The notes: generated by a model from the sequence alone, not told the origin. DNA of 10,723 nt from Planctomycetaceae bacterium (GCA_007695205.1 REEF01000968.1:1-10723); one strand, 5' to 3'; counted from the first letter of the stretch, positions 1-6,786 are shown. A program made the numbers and translations.

Positions 1-147
1 CGCAAAGTTTCGCAGGACAAAAGCTGAGCGAACCGTTGGGGGCTGGAAAGATCCAGCGGCGGATGACCATAATCAGCGGTTGACTTTCCGTGCGATGGCC
101 GCACATCAAAACCAACCGAATTCACAGCAACAACACATGCTCGGCCT
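1..147. other. Left-edge region before the transporter gene
   Basis: No convincing gene is visible here. A perfect 6-bp hairpin, GCTGGA (42-47) / TCCAGC (52-57) with a 4-nt loop, has no T-run after it, so it is at best a weak end-of-transcript structure for something further left. TTGACT at 80-85 resembles a -35 box, but no acceptable -10 lies 16-18 bp downstream. Two minus-strand frames stay open to the left edge; one begins at an ATG at 106-104. Both are too short (about 35 codons) to call, though one could be the start of a divergent gene lying outside the window. Confidence 0.4.
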
Positions 148-2505
148 ATGATGAAGCGATCTTTCTTTTCGCGATATGGTCGTCTGATCTGCCTGCTGTG
201 CTTGTTGGTTTTTCCGGGATTGGTGTACTTGTCGTATCGGGTGATGCGAAACAGCAGCAACGACGTGGTCGATTGGTTGCCCAGGAGTTTCCAGCAGACG
301 GTCGATTTGTATTGGTTCAACGAACGGTTCGGCATCGATGCGATCATGGTGTTAAGCTGGCCGGGCTGTCATCTGGACGATCCGCGGCTGGATCGATTAG
401 AGCAGCGAATGTTGGATCTGCGCGGTCCTGGGCGGGACGGTCAGCAGACGCCCCTATTTCGTCGCGTCTTCACCGGCCGCAGCACGCTGCGACAGTTGCT
501 CGAACCCCCGTTGGAGGTGCCACGTGACAGGGCACTGGAGCGGATGCAAGGCTGGTTGGTCGGCGAAGATGGCCAGACGACGTGTGTCATCGGCTTCCTG
601 ACTCACGAAGGCTGGTGGGACCGCCATGCCACCATCGATGTGGTGGTCGACGCGGCGAAGGATTCGGGGGTCGATCCGCAGACGTTGCGTCTGGGCGGAC
701 CAGCGGTCGACAGCGTGGCGATCGATCGAGTCAGTCAGCGATGGCTGGTTCCCCTGGCGTTGGCCAGCATGGTGATCGGCATCATCATGACGTGGTTCTG
801 CTTGCGTGAAATCCGGTTGGTCGCTGCCGTTTTCTTGTACGCAGGTTTCGCTTGGTTCGCCAGTCTGGCTGCCGTGGAGTTATTCGGCGCGCAATTGGAT
901 GCGGTGCTGACCGTGATGCCTGCCCTGGTGTATGTGCTGGCCGTCTCGGCGGCGATCCACATGACGAGCTATTATCGTCGAGCCGTGCGTCAGCGTTTGG
1001 GCCATTGTCCGTTGACCGCTGCTGTGTCGATGGGATGGGCACCGTGTACGGTCGCGGCAACGACCACCGCTTTGGGACTGGGGTCGCTGATGATCAGCCA
1101 GTTGATCCCCATTCGGAAATTCGGCTTCTTTGCCGCGTTGGGCACCTTGCTGGCACTTGGTTTTTTGTTGGTTTTATGGCCCTCGTTACTGAGCCGGTTT
1201 TTCCGGTCGCGGCATCGGCAGGCGAGCGACAATCTGGAGCAAGATCGCGAGTCGGCCGACATCGACGACCAACCGGAAACCGCTCCCGTTAGAAAGAGTT
1301 TTTGGTGGGAGCCGCTCTATCGCGTCGCGGTCTTTGGATGGCCGGTGATCTTGTTGCTGCTGGGCGTATTGCTGGTGGTGCTGACCTTCGGAGTGACTCG
1401 TCTACGGGCCTCGGTAGGGCTACGCGATCTGTTCTCGCCGAATTCGCAGGTGATTCGGGATTATGCCTGGTTGGAGCAGAATATCGGTCCCTTGATTCCG
1501 ATCGAGGTAGTGTTGCGCGTCCCGGATCCTGATCTGGAGGACCCGCGTGGCATGCTCGAGCGACTGGTGATGGTCGAACGTATCCGGCGCCAGATTCAGG
1601 AGATGCCGGTGGTGGGGGGTACGATTTCCGCCAGCCGTTTTGTGCCGGACGTACCAGGCGGCCGGGCGGTGCGCAGCGTCAGTCGGCGAGCGGTGATCGC
1701 TCGACACCTGCTAGAGAACCGCGAGCAATTGATGGAACTGGGGATGCTGCACGACGAGCTTGGCGGCGTCGACGGTCAAGAGTTACTGGAAGAGCAGTGG
1801 CGGATCAGCGCGCGGATCGAAGCGATCAGCGACCTCGACTACGGCTCGATCCTGAAAGAATTCACCGCCCAGGTTCGGCAGATGTTGGATCAAGACGAAA
1901 CGGCAAGCCGATTGCAGGTGACCGAGAACATCAGTGGCGGGGTCTTCCTGGTGGCGATGGCTCAACAGCGTTTGTTGGTGGATCTGGCGGAGAGTTTCGC
2001 GTTGGCCTTCGTGTTGATTTCGATCGCGATGACGGTTTTGACTCGCAGCCTGGCGATCGGCGCGATGGCGATGATCACCAACGTTTTTCCGGTGGTGTTG
2101 ATTTTCGGCTTGATGGGTTGGGGCGACATGCCCGTGGATGTGGGCACGATGATGACCGCCTGTGTCGCCTTGGGGATCGCCGTGGACGATGCCTCGCACT
2201 TTCTGACCTGGTACCGCCGAGCGTTTGCCGAGGGGCATCGATCGCTGGCGGCGTTGCGGATGGCCTACCAGCATTGCGCCACACCGATGTTGCAAACCTC
2301 GATGATCTGTGGCCTGGGGATGCTGGTGTTTGTGGTCAACCCGTTCATGCCAGCCGCACGTTTCGGATGGTTGATGTTCACGCTGTTGTTCGCAGCGTTA
2401 ACTGCCAACCTGCTGATCCTGCCCGCCCTGTTGGCCTCGGCCCCAGGTCGCTGGCTGGTCGCCGCTCGCTTGGAACGCCCTCAGGCAATTCCCCCCAGTT
2501 CGTAG
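148..2505 (+). CDS. RND/MMPL-family membrane transporter
   Basis: This 785-residue inner-membrane protein has the two-fold RND-superfamily (MMPL/HpnN/Patched-like) plan. A first membrane segment (about residues 12-31) is followed by an extracytoplasmic domain (32-197), five segments (about 198-350), a charged cytoplasmic linker (351-388), segment 7 (392-417), a second extracytoplasmic domain (418-607) and five more segments (609-765). The second half has the proton-relay signature GIAVDDASHF (676-685; D680, D681, H684). The matching helix of the first half reads LAVSAAIHM (264-272), so the acidic pair is absent there and only the His is kept. Family members export lipids, hopanoids or other hydrophobic compounds using the proton gradient; the substrate here is unknown. 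Tandem ATGs at 148 and 151 are possible starts, and neither has a clear Shine-Dalgarno site. No adaptor or outer-membrane partner gene is visible, which fits an MMPL-type rather than a tripartite AcrB-type pump. Confidence 0.87.
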   Translation: MMKRSFFSRYGRLICLLCLLVFPGLVYLSYRVMRNSSNDVVDWLPRSFQQTVDLYWFNERFGIDAIMVLSWPGCHLDDPRLDRLEQRMLDLRGPGRDGQQTPLFRRVFTGRSTLRQLLEPPLEVPRDRALERMQGWLVGEDGQTTCVIGFLTHEGWWDRHATIDVVVDAAKDSGVDPQTLRLGGPAVDSVAIDRVSQRWLVPLALASMVIGIIMTWFCLREIRLVAAVFLYAGFAWFASLAAVELFGAQLDAVLTVMPALVYVLAVSAAIHMTSYYRRAVRQRLGHCPLTAAVSMGWAPCTVAATTTALGLGSLMISQLIPIRKFGFFAALGTLLALGFLLVLWPSLLSRFFRSRHRQASDNLEQDRESADIDDQPETAPVRKSFWWEPLYRVAVFGWPVILLLLGVLLVVLTFGVTRLRASVGLRDLFSPNSQVIRDYAWLEQNIGPLIPIEVVLRVPDPDLEDPRGMLERLVMVERIRRQIQEMPVVGGTISASRFVPDVPGGRAVRSVSRRAVIARHLLENREQLMELGMLHDELGGVDGQELLEEQWRISARIEAISDLDYGSILKEFTAQVRQMLDQDETASRLQVTENISGGVFLVAMAQQRLLVDLAESFALAFVLISIAMTVLTRSLAIGAMAMITNVFPVVLIFGLMGWGDMPVDVGTMMTACVALGIAVDDASHFLTWYRRAFAEGHRSLAALRMAYQHCATPMLQTSMICGLGMLVFVVNPFMPAARFGWLMFTLLFAALTANLLILPALLASAPGRWLVAARLERPQAIPPSS

Positions 2506-2617
2506 CGCCCTCCGCCGCCGGGAAACCCAAGGGCTTGCGGCGTTGCGGAAACGACACGATGCACCGCGGAAAGGCCGGTTACCAACTCAATCAAATAACG
2601 GCATCGGCTTGTCCTTT
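2506..2617. other. Convergent intergenic spacer with weak hairpin
   Basis: This 112-bp spacer lies between the stop codons of two converging genes. CGCCGC (2513-2518) can pair with GCGGCG (2537-2542), and a GGG/CCC mini-stem sits inside the loop. No T-run follows on either strand, so a Rho-independent terminator is not supported. Nothing else is recognisable. Confidence 0.3.
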
Positions 2618-3649
2618 TTAGGGACCCAGGGTCTTGAGCACCTCAAGCGGAAAACAGAAGACGGGGATCAGCAGCGATAACAAGCCCAGAGTCGTGCGGA
2701 ACCAGCCCAATCGGACCGTGTCGTCGCGAGTCGGCGGATGATCGACGCCCATCAACAGGATCAACACCACCATCAACGACCACCAACCGGCTTGCGCGTA
2801 CAGAATGTAGCCGATCGCAACCAGCATAAAACCGCGAGCGATCCAATACGACCGCTTGCCGAACAGGGTAAAAATCACATGGCCGCCGTCCAACTGGCTG
2901 ACCGGCAACATGTTCAACCCGGTGATCAGCAACCCCACCCAGCCCGCCATCAGGTACGGATTCAATTGACTGTACGAGATATCTGCTCCCGAGACATACC
3001 CGGCAGGTTGTGTATGATCCAAGAACATCCGTACGGCCAAGGGCGTGTCCAGCAGAAACGGGCCATATCGGGGTGCCGCCCAGTCGACTTGTTGGATACC
3101 GATCAAGATCACAGGCACGATCACCACCAATCCGGCCAGTGGTCCTGCCAAACCGATATCAAACATCTCCTTCCGATCGGCCTTCGTCCCGTCCATCGCA
3201 ATGACTGCACCCATGGTTCCGATAGGGGATATGGGTAGCGGCAGGAAAAAGGGGAAACTGGCGGGCACGCGATGCCGCAGCGTTGCCAGGAAATGGCCCA
3301 TTTCGTGGGTCAGCAGGATTGCTAGCACGCAGCCCATGTAAATGAAACCATCCTGCCAGTTCCGGACGATCGCCCGTCGCATCCCATCCGCATCGAAAGT
3401 GACGATATACAGCAACGGTAGCCAACCGGTAGCACCTGCGAAGAACGTCGAGACGCACGTCACCGCGAACAGGATCGCCGGCAACCGCATCCTACGGGGC
3501 CGCTGGCGAAGCTCTTGGGTCGTCTGACCGCTCGGCTCGGTCGCATCCGGCACCTGACCAGCGCGCAACACTTCCCGGTCTCGCGCCGAATCCTGCTGGG
3601 AATTCCTGGAACGTATTAGATCGTCGAAAGAGTCGTTCACATCACTCAT
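2618..3649 (-). CDS. Site-2 protease family (M50) membrane metalloprotease
   Basis: This is an intramembrane zinc protease of 343 residues from the ATG at 3649. The zinc motif HEMGH (H115, E116, H119) lies in a membrane segment (about 100-123). The third zinc ligand is in the LDGG motif (D254), inside NMLPVSQLDGG (246-256). The PLPISPIGTMGAV stretch, GLAGPLAG (166-173) and a late DHPPTRDD (303-310) resemble the PDZ-less M50 group that includes plant EGY-type proteases. Other likely membrane segments lie near 55-83, 164-185, 231-250, 271-285, 289-303 and 319-334. The first 50 residues are polar and probably cytoplasmic. A TTG at 3679 would add ten residues, but the ATG is preferred because those residues look non-native (MLWLVYLDRI). 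No Shine-Dalgarno site is visible for either. M50 enzymes cleave membrane-embedded substrates such as anti-sigma factors; the substrate here is unknown. The gene is divergent from fumC and convergent with the transporter. Confidence 0.88.
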   Translation of the reverse strand: MSDVNDSFDDLIRSRNSQQDSARDREVLRAGQVPDATEPSGQTTQELRQRPRRMRLPAILFAVTCVSTFFAGATGWLPLLYIVTFDADGMRRAIVRNWQDGFIYMGCVLAILLTHEMGHFLATLRHRVPASFPFFLPLPISPIGTMGAVIAMDGTKADRKEMFDIGLAGPLAGLVVIVPVILIGIQQVDWAAPRYGPFLLDTPLAVRMFLDHTQPAGYVSGADISYSQLNPYLMAGWVGLLITGLNMLPVSQLDGGHVIFTLFGKRSYWIARGFMLVAIGYILYAQAGWWSLMVVLILLMGVDHPPTRDDTVRLGWFRTTLGLLSLLIPVFCFPLEVLKTLGP

Positions 3650-3732
3650 GATCCGGTCAAGATACACCAACCAAAGCAAATCAGCTACCTGGCGCGTCGG
3701 TCGAAAACGATTCTCGCCCCTCTAAACCCCCT

Positions 3733-3754
3733 GGAACGATCCTCGTTCGGAACG
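3733..3754. repeat. Overlapping small palindromes in divergent spacer
   Basis: GAACGA (3734-3739) and TCGTTC (3743-3748) form an inverted repeat around TCC. CGTTC (3744-3748) and GAACG (3750-3754) form a second inverted repeat around one G. GGAACG therefore occurs twice directly (3733-3738 and 3749-3754), 16 bp apart. They sit just upstream of the candidate fumC promoter, as an operator might; that role is inference only. Confidence 0.4.
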
Positions 3755-3756
3755 TA

Positions 3757-3785
3757 TTGGCTGCAACGGCCAAATAAGATAATAT
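3757..3785 (+). promoter_or_regulatory. Candidate sigma-70-type promoter for fumC
   Basis: TTGGCT (3757-3762) is separated by exactly 17 bp from TAATAT (3780-3785), and each box matches the sigma-70 consensus at 4 of 6 positions. The local sequence around 3771-3785 is unusually A/T-rich for this window. Transcription would start near 3792, giving a leader of about 90 nt before the fumC ATG. TTGGC (3757-3761) and GCCAA (3769-3773) also form an inverted repeat overlapping the -35 box and spacer. This is a consensus match only; planctomycete promoters are poorly defined. Confidence 0.35.
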
Positions 3786-3816
3786 CCCGTGAGGAGTATT
3801 CGGACCAGGGAACCCA

Positions 3817-3833
3817 CCCCCAATGGTTGGGGG
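3817..3833 (+). promoter_or_regulatory. GC-rich hairpin in fumC leader
   Basis: CCCCCAA (3817-3823) pairs perfectly with TTGGGGG (3827-3833) across the 3-nt loop TGG, inside a run of seven G (3829-3835). It ends about 50 nt before the fumC ATG and, if the promoter at 3757-3785 is right, lies in the 5' untranslated leader. No T-run follows, so it is not a terminator; an mRNA-stability or protein-binding role is possible but unproven. Confidence 0.4.
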
Positions 3834-3868
3834 GGCGGTGCGACGGTTTCTGTTACGGTGATCTGATC

Positions 3869-3874
3869 GAGAGG
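3869..3874 (+). promoter_or_regulatory. Ribosome binding site of fumC
   Basis: GAGAGG lies 8 nt before the ATG at 3883. This is good Shine-Dalgarno spacing and fixes the fumC start. Confidence 0.65.
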
Positions 3875-3882
3875 TTTACGAG

Positions 3883-5307
3883 ATGAGCGATTTCCGCATC
3901 GAGCGGGACTCTATGGGTGAAGTTCAAGTTCCCGCCCAAGCGTACTACGGGGCTCAAACCCAACGTGCAGTGGAAAATTTTCCGATCTCTGGGTGGAATT
4001 TACCTGCTGCTCTGATCCACGCGATGGGGTTGGTCAAGTATGCCTGCGGGGTCGCCAACCGCGACTTGGATAAGTTGACCGGCAGCGGCAAGAATCCGCT
4101 GGATTCGTCGCAGGTCGATGCCATGTTGCAGGCGTGCAAGGAGGTGGCCGAAGGCAAGCATGATGGCCAGTTTCCCGTGGATGTCTTCCAGACCGGGTCG
4201 GGCACGTCCAGCAACATGAACATCAACGAGGTGATCGCCAATCGGGCGATCGAGTTGTTGGGCGGGGATCGATTCGCGGCGGACAAGCCGATCCATCCCA
4301 ACGATCACGTGAATATGGGCCAGAGCACCAACGATACGTTTCCGACGGCGATCCACGTGGCGGCGGGCGTCGAGATCAAGAACGATCTGATCCCAGCGCT
4401 GCGGCGATTCGCCGACGTTCTGGCTCAAAAGGCCAAGGAGTGGGACAAGGTGATCAAGATCGGCCGCACCCACCTGATGGACGCAACCCCGTTGCGATTG
4501 GGTCAGGAGATCGGTGGCATGGCCCGGCAACTGGAGCTGTCGATCACTCGGGCTCAATCGGCGATCGAGGCGGTTTTGGAGTTGGCCGTCGGAGGTACCG
4601 CCGTCGGCTCGGGGATCAACACCCACCCCGAGTTTGGCAAGCGGGTGGCGGCCGAGTTGGCAAAGGAAACGGGCCTGGAATTCATCGAGGCTGTCGATCA
4701 CTTCGAGGCCAACGCTCAACGTGACGGTCTGGTCGGATGCCACGGCCATCTGCGGACCATCGGCAATACCCTGTTCAATATCGCCAACAATATCCGCTGG
4801 CTGGGGTCCGGACCCCGCTGCGGTTTCTTCGAAGTCATCCTGCCCAGTCGCCAACCGGGCAGCTCGATCATGCCCGGCAAGGTGAATCCGGTGATGTGCG
4901 AGAGCATGATGCAGGTAGCCGCGCGCGTGATGGGCAACGACCAGACGATCACACTCAGCGGCGCTACCGGAGGCCAGTTCCAGTTGAACATCATGATGCC
5001 CATTATGGGACATGCCACGTTGGAGAGCATCCGGTTAATGGCCTCCGCGTGCCGCGCCTTTGTAGATTTTTGCGCCGAAGGATTGGAAGCCAACATCGAA
5101 CGCTGCGAAGCCTCGGTGGAAGAGAGCCTGTCGATGGTCACCAGCTTGAACCCGTTGATCGGCTACGAGAAAGCGGCCAGTTTAGCGAAGGAAGCGTTCG
5201 CGACCGGGCGAACGATCCGCGAACTGTGCCGCGAACAGGGAATTTTGCCCGAGGCGACCTTGAACGAAGCGCTGGATCCCATGAGTATGACCGAACCTCA
5301 GGGATGA
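3883..5307 (+). CDS. fumC: Class II fumarate hydratase (fumarase C)
   Basis: This enzyme catalyses the reversible hydration of fumarate to L-malate in the TCA cycle as a cytoplasmic, iron-independent homotetramer. Its 474 residues are close to the usual 460-470. Visible family motifs, in order, are TGSGTSSNMN (104-113), HPNDHVNMGQSTND (138-151, substrate site), GRTHLMDATP (194-203, with H197 equivalent to E. coli H188) and the fumarase/aspartase signature GSSIMPGKVNP (326-336). In that signature S327 (catalytic Ser on the mobile loop), K333 and N335 are all present. The stretch before it, CGFFEVILPSRQP (313-325), differs from the E. coli wording, but no catalytic residue is lost. Aspartase and argininosuccinate lyase share the fold, but the N-terminal 'RIERDSMGEVQVP' and the overall match favour FumC. 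The start is supported by the Shine-Dalgarno site at 3869-3874. The TPR gene follows after 31 bp, probably in the same transcript. Confidence 0.96.
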   Translation: MSDFRIERDSMGEVQVPAQAYYGAQTQRAVENFPISGWNLPAALIHAMGLVKYACGVANRDLDKLTGSGKNPLDSSQVDAMLQACKEVAEGKHDGQFPVDVFQTGSGTSSNMNINEVIANRAIELLGGDRFAADKPIHPNDHVNMGQSTNDTFPTAIHVAAGVEIKNDLIPALRRFADVLAQKAKEWDKVIKIGRTHLMDATPLRLGQEIGGMARQLELSITRAQSAIEAVLELAVGGTAVGSGINTHPEFGKRVAAELAKETGLEFIEAVDHFEANAQRDGLVGCHGHLRTIGNTLFNIANNIRWLGSGPRCGFFEVILPSRQPGSSIMPGKVNPVMCESMMQVAARVMGNDQTITLSGATGGQFQLNIMMPIMGHATLESIRLMASACRAFVDFCAEGLEANIERCEASVEESLSMVTSLNPLIGYEKAASLAKEAFATGRTIRELCREQGILPEATLNEALDPMSMTEPQG

Positions 5308-5323
5308 TCCGTGGATAACCGAC

Positions 5324-5331
5324 AGAAAGGA
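5324..5331 (+). promoter_or_regulatory. Ribosome binding site of the TPR gene
   Basis: AGAAAGGA lies 7 nt before the ATG at 5339. It supports that codon rather than the in-frame ATGs at 5366 and 5384, which lack such a site. Confidence 0.6.
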
Positions 5332-5338
5332 TTCTGAC

Positions 5339-6448
5339 ATGCTCCGCATCGCCCCCATCCAGAAAATGGCCCCCGTCCAAAAAATGGCCCCATCGATCGT
5401 GATGGGCGTCCTCTTGAGTGTGCTGCCCGTCGCCGCACAACAACCGGCCGAGTCGATCGATCAGGCCAAGCGGTTGTTGCGCCAGGCGCATGCGATCAGC
5501 CTGCAGGCGGAATCGTTGCAGCAGTACACCGAGGTGATTCGCTTGTGCGAACAGGTATCGTCGTTAGCCCTGACCGAGGATCTCGACGAATATGAAAGAA
5601 AGCTGCGTTCCTGGGCTCATAACCAGCGTGGCGAATACTACCACGAACGAGCCAGTTCGTCGCTGGAGGCCGGGCGGCACACGGTGGCTGCCCAAATGGA
5701 CGATCAGGCCTTACGAGAATTTGAAACCGCCATCGAACTGAATCCGGACTATTGGAAAGCCTTGCACAACCGGGGAGTATCCCGCGCGGTCAAACGCCAA
5801 TGGGACCAAGCCCACCAGGACTTCAATCGCGTGGTGGAACTCAAGCCGGATTACGTCCATGGCTGGTTCAATCGAGGCGAAGTCCGGATGCAGCAGGAGC
5901 GGTTTGCCGAAGCGGCCGATGACTACAGCCGGGCGATCGAGCTGGATCCGGAGGATGCGGTGGCTGCCAAACGACGCGGAAACGCTTATCTTCAGCTTCG
6001 CGAATTCCAACACGCGTTGTCCGATCTCGATCGTGCCGTCAAGCTGGCTCCGGACGACGCGGATGCTTTGGTCGACCGTGCCGAAGTCCAACGCCGTTTG
6101 GCGCGATGGCAAGCGGCTGCCGATGACTACTCGCAAGCCATCTATCTGGATAACCAGTTGGGACGCGCGTATCAGGGAGCTGCCTGGTTGATGGCGACCT
6201 GCCCGGACAGCAAAATGCGAAATACGGACCTGGCGCTGCGAGCCGCTCGCCAGGCATCCGAGTTGCTCGGCCCCGAAGACTATCGAGGTCCGGCGACCAT
6301 GGCCGCGGCACTCGCCCAGGCCGGTGATTTCGCGAAAGCGACCGAACTGCAAAACGAAGCGATTCAGCTTGCCCCCCCCGATCGACTCGATGATCTTCAG
6401 CAACGTCTCGAAAAATTCCAACAGCAACAACCGTATCGCGAGCCGTAG
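5339..6448 (+). CDS. Secreted tetratricopeptide-repeat (TPR) protein
   Basis: This is a 369-residue exported protein. An N-terminal Sec-type signal is visible: a basic stretch (R3, K9, K15), a hydrophobic core (about 19-30) and a likely cleavage near LPVAA (29-33) before QQPAE. After a helical linker there are about five TPR units: 91-137 (ending AIELNPDYW), 141-173, 175-207, 209-241 and 243-272. The C-terminal part (about 276-369: AWLMATCPD, then an AQAGDFAKATELQNEAIQLAP helix pair, ending in PYREP) resembles a tail seen in many planctomycete TPR proteins. TPRs are protein-binding scaffolds and no catalytic motif is present; the partner is unknown. The gene lies 31 bp after fumC with its own ribosome site, and a strong terminator follows at 6557-6583, so the two probably form an operon. 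The signal region carries an internal tandem duplication (5351-5386). Confidence 0.88.
   Translation: MLRIAPIQKMAPVQKMAPSIVMGVLLSVLPVAAQQPAESIDQAKRLLRQAHAISLQAESLQQYTEVIRLCEQVSSLALTEDLDEYERKLRSWAHNQRGEYYHERASSSLEAGRHTVAAQMDDQALREFETAIELNPDYWKALHNRGVSRAVKRQWDQAHQDFNRVVELKPDYVHGWFNRGEVRMQQERFAEAADDYSRAIELDPEDAVAAKRRGNAYLQLREFQHALSDLDRAVKLAPDDADALVDRAEVQRRLARWQAAADDYSQAIYLDNQLGRAYQGAAWLMATCPDSKMRNTDLALRAARQASELLGPEDYRGPATMAAALAQAGDFAKATELQNEAIQLAPPDRLDDLQQRLEKFQQQQPYREP
5351..5386 (+). repeat. 18-bp tandem duplication in a signal-peptide coding region
   Basis: Two adjacent 18-bp units (5351-5368 and 5369-5386) are identical at 16 of 18 positions and encode APIQKM-APVQKM; a third partial copy (GCCCCATCG) follows. 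Each full unit ends in A4-6 plus TG, creating in-frame ATGs at 5366 and 5384. The duplication lengthens the signal peptide's n-region. Confidence 0.8.
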
Positions 6449-6470
6449 GGCCGCCGTTGCGGCCAACGGC
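6449..6470 (+). other. Two mutually exclusive hairpins after the TPR stop
   Basis: GGCCGC (6449-6454) pairs with GCGGCC (6459-6464) across CGTT. Alternatively GCCGTTG (6453-6459) pairs with CAACGGC (6464-6470) across CGGC. The stems share bases, so only one can form at a time. Both start within 5 nt of the stop codon and neither has a T-run, so a 3'-end-protecting role is more likely than termination. Confidence 0.45.
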
Positions 6471-6494
6471 CGGGACGCTGATAAGCACCCGGCC
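6468..6494 (+). other. Third hairpin downstream of the TPR gene
   Basis: GGCCGGG (6468-6474) pairs perfectly with CCCGGCC (6488-6494) across a 13-nt loop and is followed by the A/T-rich ATATATTTCTT. It could be a weak early terminator or a 3' mRNA-stabilising stem ahead of the strong terminator at 6557-6583. Confidence 0.4.
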
Positions 6495-6556
6495 ATATAT
6501 TTCTTGGTGGAATCGGGCGGAAGGGGTCGGGAGTCGTTTTCGGGTGAGACGCTTCC

Positions 6557-6583
6557 CCGGGCCTTGATGGCCCGGTTTTTTTT
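6557..6583 (+). terminator. Rho-independent terminator of the fumC-TPR transcript
   Basis: A perfect 7-bp GC-rich stem, CCGGGCC (6557-6563) and GGCCCGG (6569-6575), with a 5-nt loop (TTGAT), is followed at once by eight T (6576-6583). On the minus strand no T-run follows, so it acts only on rightward transcripts. It lies 109 nt after the TPR stop and insulates the downstream gene pair. Confidence 0.92.
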
Positions 6584-6697
6584 CGTTCTTGCACCGCCCC
6601 AACGATTCCCAGAAGGCATCGCATAAGTTATGATTCATGGGTATTCGCGAAGTCCGCCCCCAAGCGACCGCGCAAGAATCAGTGGTTCCATTCCAAA

Positions 6698-6786
6698 GTA
6701 GTAGGCACACTCCGTGTGCCGTAAACCCCGGACAGTCCACGGAGTGTGCTGTAAACTGCGGACGGCACACGGAGTGTGCCTGCTAC
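6698..6786. repeat. Composite palindromic repeat element (three hairpin units)
   Basis: The outer arms 6698-6720 and 6764-6786 are inverted copies of each other at 22 of 23 positions. Each arm is itself palindromic: GGCACAC (6704-6710), TCC, GTGTGCC (6714-6720) on the left, and GGCACAC (6764-6770), GGA, GTGTGCC (6774-6780) on the right. Between them a degenerate third hairpin spans 6733-6751 around GGA. The ends are GTAGTAGG and CCTGCTAC, and five T follow (6789-6793). The layout resembles intergenic REP/BIME-type repeats. From memory, spurious translations of this kind of sequence (RHTPCAV, RHTECAYY) are common in Rhodopirellula-like genomes; I cannot confirm copy number here. No RAYT transposase or other mobile gene is in the window. 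Confidence 0.8.
6721..6780 (+). repeat. Two tandem 30-bp units inside the palindromic element
   Basis: Units 6721-6750 and 6751-6780 match at 24 of 30 positions. Both begin GTAAAC, share CGGAC and end in CACGGAGTGTGC plus one base. Four of the six differences fall in or next to the left hairpin arm or its end, so the first unit has lost perfect self-pairing while the second keeps it. Confidence 0.8.

Noticed and set aside
1..106. Minus-strand frame from ATG 106-104 open to the left edge, possible divergent gene
   Set aside because: Only about 35 codons are visible, with no ribosome site and no recognisable motif; a second minus frame is equally open.
1783..2295. 170-codon minus-strand and overlapping long plus-strand alternate frames in the transporter gene
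   Set aside because: The transporter frame has membrane segments and the DD/H relay motif here; the other frames are low-complexity Arg/His/Gln/Gly strings.
2513..2542. Bidirectional terminator between the converging transporter and protease genes
   Set aside because: The stem is only 6 bp around an 18-nt loop and lacks a T-run on both strands.
3649..3679. TTG start at 3679 for the site-2 protease
   Set aside because: It adds ten hydrophobic residues with no ribosome site, while ATG at 3649 gives a normal polar N-terminus.
3829..3838. G-quadruplex in the fumC leader
   Set aside because: There is a single G7 run followed by one GG; four separated G-tracts are not present.
4000..5013. 337-codon open frame on the minus strand antisense to fumC
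   Set aside because: It lies entirely within a certain fumarase gene and its translation shows no recognisable motif.
6698..6786. CRISPR array
   Set aside because: The 30-bp units are directly adjacent with no unique spacers, the outer copy is inverted, and no cas gene is nearby.
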